A stretch of DNA of 64,000 bases from SKIA01 sp047602905 (lineage in GTDB: Archaea > Nanobdellota > Nanobdellia > Woesearchaeales > SKIA01): NCBI GenBank assembly GCA_047602905.1, contig JBLKOP010000005.1, positions 11,738 to 75,737 of the forward strand, written 5' to 3'. How positions within the stretch are numbered: the stretch's first letter is position 1; each line of letters opens with the position of its first letter. Below the pieces are notes generated by a model. It had not been told where the DNA came from. It ran no database searches and was given only the letters and a program-made list of their open reading frames with translations. Of the stretch, positions 27,926-35,209 are shown piece after piece. The position numbers were made by a program, and so were the translations under genes.

Positions 27926-28396
27926 CTCGTTTGTCTTCGCGTAATGAGTTACTCGTTTCACAAAGCTTCTCATCTCGTTTTCTCGTCGAATAATTGCTAC
28001 TGCGTTGTTTGTTACGGGCACAATGAGAGGTTGAGCGTTTGTTGGTGTGTACGTGATTTCTCCTCGAAACAACTCCTCCCACTCAGGAGCGCTCATATAC
28101 AGTATTTCTACTCCTTCGTAAGGCTCTTGGCTGTCTTGTAGAGTAAAGTCTCCTGTCGTGAATGTCTGCGTGCTTATCGTGTATTCTTCTAGGGAGAGCT
28201 TATCAGCTATTTTTTCTAGGAGTTTACGTATTTCTTCTGGTGTGCTTGTTTGTGTGTAGCTGTGCTTGTCTGCGCGCACTACTCGTTTTTCTTTCGTATA
28301 GGTTGGTGTGTTATTAAGTGCTTCTGGTAGAAGGACGAATCCTTGGCTGTCTAGTTGTTCTCGTATTTGTTTCCAGTGCTGTTCGTATTGTTTCAT
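27896..28396 (-). CDS. Second (non-catalytic) domain of a split Tpa1/Ofd1-like oxygenase
   Basis: A 166-residue protein whose C-terminal half resembles the second double-stranded beta-helix domain of Tpa1/Ofd1 oxygenases: 'TTGDFTLQDSQEPYEGVEILYM', PEWEELFRGEITY, then 'LIVPVTNNAVAIIRREN' and 'SFVKRVTHYA...ELRISFL'. It lacks an HxD...H metal triad, as does the second domain in Tpa1. The start is the ATG that overlaps the stop of the catalytic gene (ATGA); a start three codons earlier is possible. In yeast both domains are one polypeptide, so here the enzyme appears split. Alternatively it is an independent cupin-like protein. Confidence 0.55.
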   Translation of the reverse strand: MKQYEQHWKQIREQLDSQGFVLLPEALNNTPTYTKEKRVVRADKHSYTQTSTPEEIRKLLEKIADKLSLEEYTISTQTFTTGDFTLQDSQEPYEGVEILYMSAPEWEELFRGEITYTPTNAQPLIVPVTNNAVAIIRRENEMRSFVKRVTHYAKTNELRISFLRSK

Positions 28397-28986
28397 AGCA
28401 GCCACCCTCCAATGCTTACTCGGTATATTTTATCAGTTACTTCTTCTACTTCGTGCCAGCTTTGCGGACTTACTGTGAAGAGTGCTAGGCTGTTGGCTTC
28501 TGGTTGGTACGCAAGTACTTTCTTCTCGGGCCCGTTATTGTCGGTGTATAGCGCTAGTCCTCCTCCTTGTTCTGTATCTAGTGTTGTGAGGTAGAGTATC
28601 CATGCGAGCTTTCTTTCTTCTAGTTGGTCGTCGTGACACAATAAGTAGTCGGTGTCTTGGTAGAGTGCTCCAAACACTTCTATCTCTCCTGGTGTAGTCG
28701 CTACTCCTGTGAGTGTCTTAAACCACTTTCTTGTTTCTTTGCTGTTCATAAAAGAAATGAACTCTTGTATCGTCTCGTTCTTGCTTGTCTGTAAGTTATT
28801 GGTTTGTGCTAGGCTGAACAAATCGCTTTCTTTATGTATAAATTCTTCTTGGCTGAGTGCTTCTACGAGAGCTTTGAAGCGTTTTTGTGTAAGGAATTCT
28901 GGGAGTTGTAGGTGTGGGTACGGCGTTGCTTCTTGATACTTTTTTGCGAGTGCTTCTGCTTCGTGCTTAGGGTTCATCCAGTTCAT
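28393..28986 (-). CDS. 2-oxoglutarate/Fe(II)-dependent prolyl hydroxylase-like oxygenase
   Basis: A 197-residue oxygenase of the Tpa1/Ofd1 (ribosomal prolyl hydroxylase) type. The iron triad is seen as His118 and Asp120 (LLCHDD) and His178 (QSWHEVEEV), and Arg189 (YRVSIGGW) binds 2-oxoglutarate. 'WILYLTTLD...GGGLALY' is the conserved strand pair. The next gene overlaps by ATGA and encodes what looks like the missing C-terminal domain. A TATA-like CATAAAAA lies about 30 nt upstream. Yeast Tpa1-type enzymes hydroxylate ribosomal protein uS12; whether this one does is inference. Confidence 0.8.
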   Translation of the reverse strand: MNWMNPKHEAEALAKKYQEATPYPHLQLPEFLTQKRFKALVEALSQEEFIHKESDLFSLAQTNNLQTSKNETIQEFISFMNSKETRKWFKTLTGVATTPGEIEVFGALYQDTDYLLCHDDQLEERKLAWILYLTTLDTEQGGGLALYTDNNGPEKKVLAYQPEANSLALFTVSPQSWHEVEEVTDKIYRVSIGGWLL

Positions 28987-29008
28987 GTCTTTGGTGAGTC
29001 TGGCAGGG

Positions 29009-29016
29009 TTTTTATG
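29009..29016 (-). promoter_or_regulatory. TATA-like box for the split oxygenase pair
   Basis: Minus-strand CATAAAAA begins 30 nt upstream of the ATG at 28986, predicting a leaderless two-gene mRNA. Confidence 0.45.
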
Positions 29017-29104
29017 TGCTACTTTTTTTGGGTTACTAAGTGGATGCTACTTGTTGTTATTGTATGAAGTGTGCTTGCTGTAAAGAAGTAGGGTTGTTTG
29101 TTTT

Positions 29105-29416
29105 TTATCGTTTCTTCTTCTTTTTTTGAAACGTCTCGTACCAAGAAAATTCTGATAACAAATTAGGTACTGCCCAGAGAATAGTTATTATTCCTATTAA
29201 GAAGAGGTATAAACTATAGGTTTCTGGGCTTTCGTTAAGAAATTGTTTTCCTGTAAGCGCGTAGTAGATGATGCTTACTCCTGCGTAGAGGAGCATGATG
29301 GCAAGGAATTTCTCTAGTATTTCTGCTGGTCGCTGCAATACTTTTCTTTCTGCTATGAGTAGTGCTAGGTAGTAAAGAAGAAAAGCTGCTATTATTATGA
29401 GGTACCCGCTAATCAT
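29105..29416 (-). CDS. Small membrane protein, about four TM segments
   Basis: A 103-residue protein with hydrophobic segments at about 3-22, 34-53 and 68-88, ending in a strongly basic tail (KKKKKKR). No family is recognised. A TATA-like element (CATAAAAAC on the minus strand, 29436-29444) lies about 28 nt upstream of the ATG. The intergenic stretch downstream to 28987 (118 bp) holds only the promoter of the oxygenase pair. Confidence 0.6.
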   Translation of the reverse strand: MISGYLIIIAAFLLYYLALLIAERKVLQRPAEILEKFLAIMLLYAGVSIIYYALTGKQFLNESPETYSLYLFLIGIITILWAVPNLLSEFSWYETFQKKKKKR

Positions 29417-29475
29417 GGTTGTGTGTGTTAGTGCTTGTTTTTATGTTCTCTCTTTTTGTTGTGTTCTAAGATACT

Positions 29476-29484
29476 ATTATAAAT
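29476..29484 (+). promoter_or_regulatory. TATA box of the LOV kinase gene
   Basis: ATTATAAAT begins 34 nt (core TATAAA 31 nt) before the ATG at 29510, followed by a T-rich initiator region. Confidence 0.6.
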
Positions 29485-29509
29485 CAAGATTTTTTCTGTT
29501 TTTTTTTAT

Positions 29510-30574
29510 ATGGATTCTTTACACCAAGACCGCGTAGTTAATATCTTGTCTCAAGCAGTTAATCAATCCCCGTTTGGGTTAGTAATCGCTTCTGCTGATA
29601 TTCCTGATAACCCTCTTGTATACGCTAATGAGGGGTTTACTCGCCTTACTGGATATTCTTTTTCTGAGGTGGAGGGACGAAACTGTCGTTTCTTACAGGG
29701 AGAGGATACACAACAGACTCCTCTGAGTGGGTTGCGTGATGCGATTAAGAATTTTCGTCCGTACGCGTGTACTTTACGTAACTATACGAAGTCTGGTGAG
29801 TTATTCTATAATGATTTGATGATAACTCCTGCGTCTACTGATCAAGGAAACTTCTTTGTAGGTACACAAAGAGACGTTACTGCTCGTGAACGGTTGTATT
29901 CTTCTCTTCGTGAAGAATCTTCTTCTCTTGATGAACAAGTTGGTGACTTACTTCATGACGCGCGTAATAAGCTTGGAGTATTTACTGGTCTGTGTGATTT
30001 AGCGCGTGAAGAACCAGATCTTCTTAATAGTCTTAGGAGATACCTAGGTGATTTTTCTTCTTCTATAACTCAGAGATTAGAGGATATTCGTAATAGAAAA
30101 CAATCTTATCCTCTTTCCTTAGTTGATGTTGCTGCGCACGCACAAAATCAAGTATCGTTGTTTAGTGTTTCTTCTGAGCACGAAATATCGTATTCTGGTC
30201 CTTCTTCTCTAGAGGTCTTTACGAGTAGAGATGTGTATGTTTCTGCTCTTGAGAACTTGCTTTCTAATGCTTCTAAGTTCATTCCTTCTTCTCGCAAAGG
30301 AGTTATTGATGTATCCTTACTAGAAGAAGAGTCGCAAGTAGCTTTACAGGTGTGTGATAATGGTGTTGGTATTCCTGAGGGTTCTTTAGAGGAGATTTTT
30401 GAGGAGTTTAATTTTGTTTCTTCACGCCAAGAAGTAAAAGTTGCTAGTTCTGGTCGTGGGTTGAGTCAAGTTCGTCGAGAGCTTTCTCGCGTAGGAGGGG
30501 TTATTTTTGCTTCTAATAACAAGACGTACGGCTCTACTTTTTCTGTGAAGCTTCCTAAAACGCCAGCTTTATAA
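29510..30574 (+). CDS. LOV-domain histidine kinase (blue-light sensor)
   Basis: A 354-residue soluble kinase. The N-terminal PAS/LOV domain has the full flavin signature: GRNCRFLQG with adduct-forming Cys59, NYTKSG with Asn91, Asn101, and GTQRDVT with Gln120. Such domains bind FMN and form a cysteinyl adduct in blue light. After a short linker comes the dimerisation helix with LLHDARNK (phospho-acceptor His149), then the N box 'ENLLSNASKF' (Asn253), G1 CDNGVGIP (Asp283) and G2 SSGRGLSQVRREL. No membrane segment is present. No response regulator lies nearby in this window, so the output is unknown. The next gene has its own promoter. Confidence 0.93.
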   Translation: MDSLHQDRVVNILSQAVNQSPFGLVIASADIPDNPLVYANEGFTRLTGYSFSEVEGRNCRFLQGEDTQQTPLSGLRDAIKNFRPYACTLRNYTKSGELFYNDLMITPASTDQGNFFVGTQRDVTARERLYSSLREESSSLDEQVGDLLHDARNKLGVFTGLCDLAREEPDLLNSLRRYLGDFSSSITQRLEDIRNRKQSYPLSLVDVAAHAQNQVSLFSVSSEHEISYSGPSSLEVFTSRDVYVSALENLLSNASKFIPSSRKGVIDVSLLEEESQVALQVCDNGVGIPEGSLEEIFEEFNFVSSRQEVKVASSGRGLSQVRRELSRVGGVIFASNNKTYGSTFSVKLPKTPAL

Positions 30575-30576
30575 AG
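30568..30576 (+). promoter_or_regulatory. TATA box of the marC-like gene, overlapping the kinase stop codon
   Basis: TTTATAAAG spans the TAA stop of the kinase gene and begins 31 nt before ATG 30599 (context TGTATG), so marC is transcribed separately. Confidence 0.6.
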
Positions 30577-30598
30577 TCGTTCTTGACGCAATACTTGT

Positions 30599-31222
30599 AT
30601 GTTAGAGGCGTTCGTGTTGGCGGTGGGTACGTTGCTTCCTATTGCTAACCCGCTAAGCACTGCGTTTGTTTTTAACAGCTTAGCTGCGAACAGAAGCGTT
30701 CAGGAACGAAGGCGTATAGCACTAAAAGCGTCCTTTACTGCTATGGTTACGTTGTTGATATTTATGGTTTTAGAAAACTGGTTGCTTTCGTTCTTTGGAA
30801 TTACTGTGTACGCTTTTCGCGTAGCAGGAGGCTTGTATTTGGGTATGATTGGTTTTGAGATGTTGAGTGCGAATATGCGCAGAAACCCAGATAATTATGT
30901 TGATGAGAAAGAAGACATCAGTATTATTCCTCTTGCTATCCCGCTTATTAGCGGTCCTGGAAGCATGACAGCAGTTCTTGTTCTTTCTCAAGGAGGTAGC
31001 TGGGGCGTGTATGCAGTTGTGGCGGCGGCTATTGTTGTTGTTGCAGTCTCTGCTTGGTTGCTTCTTCGCCACGCGCATTACTTAACAAAAATCTTTGGCC
31101 GCACAGGAACTAACGCTCTTGAGCGTATCCTTGGCCTTATTGTCTTAGTGATTGCTGTTCAATTCCTCTTTAATGGGATATCAGGCTACTTACAAGACAT
31201 CGGTATTGGGTTATTTGAGTAG
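30599..31222 (+). CDS. MarC/YhgN-family integral membrane protein
   Basis: A 207-residue protein with six predicted membrane helices in the MarC pattern: LLPIANPLSTAFVF in helix 1, 'FRVAGGLYLGMIGFEML' in helix 3, and PLISGPGSMTAVLVL, which mirrors the first motif and reveals the internal duplication of the family. Function of MarC proteins remains unclear; solute export has been proposed. The 3' end overlaps the convergent gene by 12 bp. Confidence 0.9.
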   Translation: MLEAFVLAVGTLLPIANPLSTAFVFNSLAANRSVQERRRIALKASFTAMVTLLIFMVLENWLLSFFGITVYAFRVAGGLYLGMIGFEMLSANMRRNPDNYVDEKEDISIIPLAIPLISGPGSMTAVLVLSQGGSWGVYAVVAAAIVVVAVSAWLLLRHAHYLTKIFGRTGTNALERILGLIVLVIAVQFLFNGISGYLQDIGIGLFE

Positions 31223-31792
31223 TGCGAAGAAGTCATCTTTTGTTTCTCGCATATCTCTTGGATTGCTGTTTGCTGCGTAAAAGAACTCGTTTGCAGCTAC
31301 AGGTGCTTCTACTGGGTCTTGGAGTTGATTAAATGCTTGCTCGTACGCGTTGATAAAAACGCTTTTTGCTTGTTGGCTTCTGCTTGAGCGTAAATGTTTA
31401 TCGTGCAAGTCTATTAAGAAATCTTCTAGTGCTATGTACGCACTAAACGTTACCTCTCCTTTAATTGAGTGAAAATTGTTTATTACTTCGAGGGCTTTGT
31501 ATGGTGTGCTGTGCACACGTGTTTCTGGAGGAAAGAATTCGTTTGCGTGGTTGTTCACGCTTCCGTTTTTTCGTAGACGAAGAGGAATTGTTTCCTCATG
31601 AACTGTTCGTAAAGTATATGCAGGTTCTATAATTGTGCTGTTGGGGGTTGTGAGGAGGTTAAGCTCTTTTCCTTGCTCTGTACGTATAGTGTATATTCGT
31701 AGACAGGTATTTGTGCTTGGGAGCTGTTCTTGTAGTGCAAAGAAGTAGTGAGCGTTGTTCTTATCAGGAGTTTTTTTACCAAACCAAGTCAT
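31211..31792 (-). CDS. Uncharacterised soluble protein
   Basis: A protein of about 193 residues with no recognised motif. It is mixed alpha/beta by eye, with 'TCLRIYTIRTEQGKELNLLTT' and 'VTFSAYIALEDFLIDLHDKHL' as notable segments. Upstream in-frame starts exist at 31804 (ATG) and 31813 (TTG); 31792 is chosen because the minus-strand TATA at about 31821-31828 is too close to the others. A 12-bp palindrome overlaps its probable transcription start. Confidence 0.55.
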   Translation of the reverse strand: MTWFGKKTPDKNNAHYFFALQEQLPSTNTCLRIYTIRTEQGKELNLLTTPNSTIIEPAYTLRTVHEETIPLRLRKNGSVNNHANEFFPPETRVHSTPYKALEVINNFHSIKGEVTFSAYIALEDFLIDLHDKHLRSSRSQQAKSVFINAYEQAFNQLQDPVEAPVAANEFFYAANSNPRDMRETKDDFFALLK

Positions 31793-31809
31793 GTTCTTAC
31801 GCATAAGAG

Positions 31810-31821
31810 ACAACTAGTTGT
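31810..31821. promoter_or_regulatory. 12-bp palindrome in a divergent promoter region
   Basis: ACAACTAGTTGT is a perfect palindrome between the 31792 minus-strand start and the methyltransferase TATA box. It abuts the minus-strand TATA element, a position suited to a repressor. Short palindromes can occur by chance. Confidence 0.35.
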
Positions 31822-31835
31822 TTATATTGTTAATG

Positions 31836-31844
31836 GTTATAAAC
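31836..31844 (+). promoter_or_regulatory. TATA box of the uracil methyltransferase gene
   Basis: GTTATAAAC begins 31 nt before ATG 31867 and excludes the GTG start at 31852. Confidence 0.55.
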
Positions 31845-31866
31845 AAAGGGTGTGTCTGCTTGCTTT

Positions 31867-32916
31867 ATGGTTAAGTGCAAGTTCTTTACTCAATGCGGTG
31901 GGTGTACAACAATGGATGTAGACTATACCAAGCAAATACAACAAAAACAAGAGTATTTACGAACACTTTTTCATCAAGAAGTGCCTGTTCTTAAGCAAAC
32001 AAACCCGTACAGTTTTCGTAATCGAATGGACTTTGTTATTACAGCAGACAAGCTAGGACTTAAACAATCCTACAAAGAAGTAGTTGATATTTCTCGCTGC
32101 GAAGTACTTAAAGAACCTCTAAACAAGATATTAACGACTATTCGCGAGTGGTTTAGTACTGAAGAACTCACCGGATGCACTCCAGGAAGCTTTGATGGGT
32201 TTTTGCGCTTTGTCATGCTGCGAGGAGACGATCAAGAACAACAAGTAACGCTTACAACAACTACTCACGAACACCAAGAAGCAATTCTTCGCCTAGCAGA
32301 CAACCTAGCAGTTAAGAGTTTTGTTTGGCTTGTAGAAGAAGAAAGCACTGAGCGAAGTGTTGGCAGCAAAGAAGTACTTGTTGTTGGAGAGCGAGAAATA
32401 ACTCTTCGTTTAGCAAACAAACAATTTCTTATTTCTTCACACACGTTCTTTCAGACAAGTCCAGAAATGGCGGAGAAAGCTATAGAGTACATGAAGCGGT
32501 ACGTTCACGGACGAGTACTGGACTTATATTGCGGAGTGGGCGTTCTTGGACAAGCACTTAGTAGTGAAGTAGTAGGTGTTGATAGTAACAAAGAAAACGT
32601 TTTGCAAGCAAGAAGAAACGCAGAAATAAACAGCGTACAAGCAGAGTACTTCGTTGAGGACGCAGCGAGGTTTTTACGAAAAGAAGCTTTTGACACAATC
32701 ATTGTTGACCCTCCAAGAACAGGACTACAAACAGGAGTTCACTCATTACTTGCTAGTAACGCAGAGACTATTGTGTACTTAAGCTGCAACCCAAAAACGC
32801 AAGCAAGAGACTTAGTATTTTTGAAACAAGTCTACGAAGTAATAGACTTGCAAGCGTTTGATTTCTTTGCGCACACAGAACACGTTGAGTGCTTGGCTGT
32901 TTTGAGAAAGAAATAA
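31867..32916 (+). CDS. RNA (uracil-5-)-methyltransferase, TrmA/RlmD family with Fe-S cluster
   Basis: A 349-residue SAM-dependent enzyme methylating uracil C5 in tRNA or 23S rRNA. The N-terminal cluster-binding cysteines are Cys4, Cys10 and Cys13 (CKFFTQCGGC) plus the Cys of SRCEVL. Catalytic landmarks are DLYCGVGVLG (SAM), IIVDPPRTGL, and YLSCNPKTQARDL with the nucleophilic cysteine. The usual N-terminal TRAM domain is absent, as in many archaeal members. A decayed copy of its last codons lies 1.2 kb downstream. Which uridine is modified cannot be told. Confidence 0.9.
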   Translation: MVKCKFFTQCGGCTTMDVDYTKQIQQKQEYLRTLFHQEVPVLKQTNPYSFRNRMDFVITADKLGLKQSYKEVVDISRCEVLKEPLNKILTTIREWFSTEELTGCTPGSFDGFLRFVMLRGDDQEQQVTLTTTTHEHQEAILRLADNLAVKSFVWLVEEESTERSVGSKEVLVVGEREITLRLANKQFLISSHTFFQTSPEMAEKAIEYMKRYVHGRVLDLYCGVGVLGQALSSEVVGVDSNKENVLQARRNAEINSVQAEYFVEDAARFLRKEAFDTIIVDPPRTGLQTGVHSLLASNAETIVYLSCNPKTQARDLVFLKQVYEVIDLQAFDFFAHTEHVECLAVLRKK

Positions 32917-32922
32917 CTTATT

Positions 32923-33639
32923 TTACACTGCTAGTTTCCAGAGTAGGTTGAAGTATTTTGTGTATGTCTGAGCCATTTCTTCTGAGGTGATTACTACGCA
33001 GAAGGGTTGTTTTGAGAATATCCAGAAGCTTGTTTTGTTTCCGTACACTAGCGTTGCTGCAGGGACTGTGTATTCGGAAGGAAGATATTTGGCGTCCGAG
33101 TACTCTAGCTCTTTAAGAAAGGTTATTCTTTCTGTTGCGTTCTCGTTGTATATGTGTAGTATTCGTTGTTTGTTTGCAATTCTTTTTCTATGAAAGGTTG
33201 CTAAGAATGATCCAAGTTTCTCAGGAAGTTCCTTTGGTATTCCAAATGCGAGTATATCTTTTTTTTCTTCAAGCATATCGTTAATTATGAGTTTTATTCC
33301 TTCAAAGCCCTCATATATTCTTGCTTGGTTTTCTGTTGAGTCATAATACGTTTCTAGCTGAGGAAGTATTGTTTCTAGTTTGTTTTCTTTTTCTTTAAGG
33401 AGGTCTTTTAAGTTGCTTGGATGATTGGCTCTATACACTTTTTTCTTTGCTACTTCTACTTCAAAAACAAGTCCTTTCTCAACAAGTTTTCTTATTGAAT
33501 CATACACATTTACTCGGTGAACTGAGGACTTCTTTGCTATGTGGTTAACTGTTAAATCCTTGTTTTTTAGTAGCGAGAGATATATTTTTGCTTCGTTCTT
33601 TCCTAATCCTAGCTCTTTTATTACGTCTATTTCACTCAT
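32923..33639 (-). CDS. TrmB-family transcriptional regulator
   Basis: A 238-residue archaeal regulator. The N-terminal winged helix reads IKELGLGKNEAKIYLSLLKN... with recognition helix VHRVNVYDSIRKLVEKGLV. A coiled-coil linker (about 75-100) leads to a C-terminal TrmB ligand-like domain with ILAFGIPKELPEKL. TrmB proteins usually sense sugars; the short C-terminal domain here may lack the sugar pocket. It is divergent from a lipoprotein gene and shares an AT-rich promoter (TTTAAATAT at about 33667-33675). Confidence 0.88.
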   Translation of the reverse strand: MSEIDVIKELGLGKNEAKIYLSLLKNKDLTVNHIAKKSSVHRVNVYDSIRKLVEKGLVFEVEVAKKKVYRANHPSNLKDLLKEKENKLETILPQLETYYDSTENQARIYEGFEGIKLIINDMLEEKKDILAFGIPKELPEKLGSFLATFHRKRIANKQRILHIYNENATERITFLKELEYSDAKYLPSEYTVPAATLVYGNKTSFWIFSKQPFCVVITSEEMAQTYTKYFNLLWKLAV

Positions 33640-33697
33640 TTCTGTATAGTTTATTACTACAAGAATTTAAATATTTCTTTTTTCTTACTATTCCTAG

Positions 33698-34021
33698 GTG
33701 ATACACATGAAAACACTTACTTCACATATAGGCGCTTACACAGCAGCAGCCACTCTTCTTCTGGGAGGATGTACTCCTTTAGAGCAAGAGCAATCAACGC
33801 ATCTAAGAGGAAATATTCTTGGTAGCGAAACGACTAAGCCAACAACAATTACTCGCTTTTCTCAAAGTAACTGTTTAGTACTGCAATACCAGCAAAAAGT
33901 CTATGACAGCTGTGCAGGTATAAACACGTTTGACGTGCCCGCTGATAGTTTAGATATTAAACTCAACGAGCTTATGGATGTAACAGAGAAATTACGAGGA
34001 TACATGCGCAGTAACTACTAA
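33698..34021 (+). CDS. Small secreted lipoprotein-like protein
   Basis: About 107 residues. An N-terminal hydrophobic stretch ends in a lipobox-like LLLGGC, so the mature protein may be lipid-anchored at Cys. The rest is polar with a Cys pair (SNCLVL, YDSCAG) and no known domain. Two starts are possible: GTG 33698, 31 nt from a TTTAAATAT element, or ATG 33707, preceded by a GGTGA Shine-Dalgarno-like site. It is divergent from trmB, which could regulate it. Confidence 0.5.
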   Translation: MIHMKTLTSHIGAYTAAATLLLGGCTPLEQEQSTHLRGNILGSETTKPTTITRFSQSNCLVLQYQQKVYDSCAGINTFDVPADSLDIKLNELMDVTEKLRGYMRSNY

Positions 34022-34082
34022 TCTTGCACAAATAACTAAAGAACGAATACTTTTTTGTTTCTTAAACAAAACTAAGAAATTC

Positions 34083-34145
34083 CTTGACTTCTTCGCACGT
34101 ATACAATATGTTGAGTGCTTAGCTATTTTGAGAAAGAAACACTAA
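34083..34145 (+). pseudogene. Remnant of a duplicated uracil methyltransferase 3' end
   Basis: In one frame this stretch reads LDFFARIQYVECLAILRKKH-stop. The end of the intact gene at 32859-32916 reads FDFFAHTEHVECLAVLRKK-stop, and the nucleotides match closely over the last 35 bases before the stop. No upstream catalytic portion remains. It is a relic of a duplication, or of a gene conversion or deletion event in the 34.0-34.17 kb gap. Confidence 0.7.
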
Positions 34146-34171
34146 TAACCTTTTACTAACTTCTTATAGTT

Positions 34172-34744
34172 ATGAGTGATTTAGAAGTAATCTTGTTTTT
34201 TGGCATGCATGGTTCAGGAAAAACTACTGTTGGAGAGCGTTTAGCACAAGAAATTCCTGGTTACGTTCATTGGAGCTCCGGAGAAACTATTCGCTCAGTT
34301 GATGTGGCTAACTTATCTTCTGATTTAGCAAAAGAAATTGTTCATTACCGGTTTACTGAAGAATACTTACCCGATAAGTATATGTTGCAGTTGTTACAAG
34401 AAGACTTAAACGACTCTTCACTTACTTACATTCTTGACGGAATACCTGCAAATACTAATCAACTCTTGTTTATTCAAAATAATTTTCTTATAAGAAAAAA
34501 CTTTTTCTTTGATGTTGATGAAGATGTAGCTGTTGAGCGATTACTTAAGCGAGCTAGTAGAAAAACTGATTCCACTAGAGAAGCAATTAATAATCGTAAC
34601 AAGCCATACTTTGAGGAAACACTTCCTGCTCTTACAAGCATTCCTCACACACGAATAAATGCTAACTTATCTGAGCGAGAAGTGTATGAGCAAGTTATTG
34701 CTAGTTTATATTCTTCTAGCGTAAACCTCTTAAGTAGCAAATAA
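34172..34744 (+). CDS. Adenylate kinase-like P-loop nucleoside monophosphate kinase
   Basis: A 190-residue kinase. Walker A is GMHGSGKTT (residues 11-19), followed by the NMP-binding region WSSGETIRS, 'YILDGIPANTNQL' in place of the canonical LDGFPRT, and RASRKTDSTREAINNR in the LID region. The short LID and the replaced arginine of LDGFPR suggest altered substrate use compared with standard adenylate kinase. It lies upstream of a bacilliredoxin and a primase gene, each with its own TATA-like element. Confidence 0.78.
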   Translation: MSDLEVILFFGMHGSGKTTVGERLAQEIPGYVHWSSGETIRSVDVANLSSDLAKEIVHYRFTEEYLPDKYMLQLLQEDLNDSSLTYILDGIPANTNQLLFIQNNFLIRKNFFFDVDEDVAVERLLKRASRKTDSTREAINNRNKPYFEETLPALTSIPHTRINANLSEREVYEQVIASLYSSSVNLLSSK

Positions 34745-34756
34745 TTCCTTACTTGT

Positions 34757-35167
34757 ATGAGTCTTCACCAAGCATACCCTACTGAGTACACAGCACCGAT
34801 ACGAAAACAAGTTCAAGAGCACGGAGTACAAGAACTCCTTACTGCAGAGCAAGTACAAGAAGCTCTGCGTAAACAACGAGTGCTCATCCTTATCAATAGT
34901 GTGTGCGGTTGCTCAGCAGCAAACGCAAGACCTGCTCTGTACGAAATTATGAAAGAACAACCAGAACTAAAAGTAGCAACAGTATTTGCAGGTGTTCATC
35001 ACGAAGCAACAAAAACGCTTCGAGAAAGTGTTCCTCATCCTCCAAGCAGTCCTAGCTTCGCACTTTTTGAGAACGGCAAGTGCACGTTTTTCTTGCCAAG
35101 AGAAGAGATACAAGGAGTAGATGTTAGTGAGATTGTTAATCAACTCCAACAAGCTCTTAGTAACTAA
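34757..35167 (+). CDS. BrxA/BrxB-type bacilliredoxin family protein
   Basis: A 136-residue thioredoxin-fold protein matching the YphP/YqiW family along its length: 'LILINSVCGCSAANARPAL' with the CGC redox motif (Cys50, Cys52) and TVFAGVHHEAT. In Firmicutes these enzymes remove bacillithiol from oxidised proteins. The family is mainly bacterial, so its presence here suggests transfer. The thiol partner in this archaeon is unknown. The start has the TGTATG context. Confidence 0.85.
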   Translation: MSLHQAYPTEYTAPIRKQVQEHGVQELLTAEQVQEALRKQRVLILINSVCGCSAANARPALYEIMKEQPELKVATVFAGVHHEATKTLRESVPHPPSSPSFALFENGKCTFFLPREEIQGVDVSEIVNQLQQALSN

Positions 35168-35179
35168 TAGAGAACAAAC

Positions 35180-35187
35180 ATATTTAA
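35180..35187 (+). promoter_or_regulatory. TATA box of the primase operon
   Basis: TATTTAAG begins 30 nt before GTG 35210, the same spacing as at other leaderless genes here; ATG 35219 would be 39 nt away. Confidence 0.5.
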
Positions 35188-35209
35188 GAATAAGTACTCC
35201 TCCTCAGTA

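Noticed and set aside
29064..29129. 21-codon ORF MKCACCKEVG... with a TGTATG start
   Set aside because: It has no TATA box at the usual distance and its tail is the poly-Lys end of the opposite gene read backwards; too weak to call.
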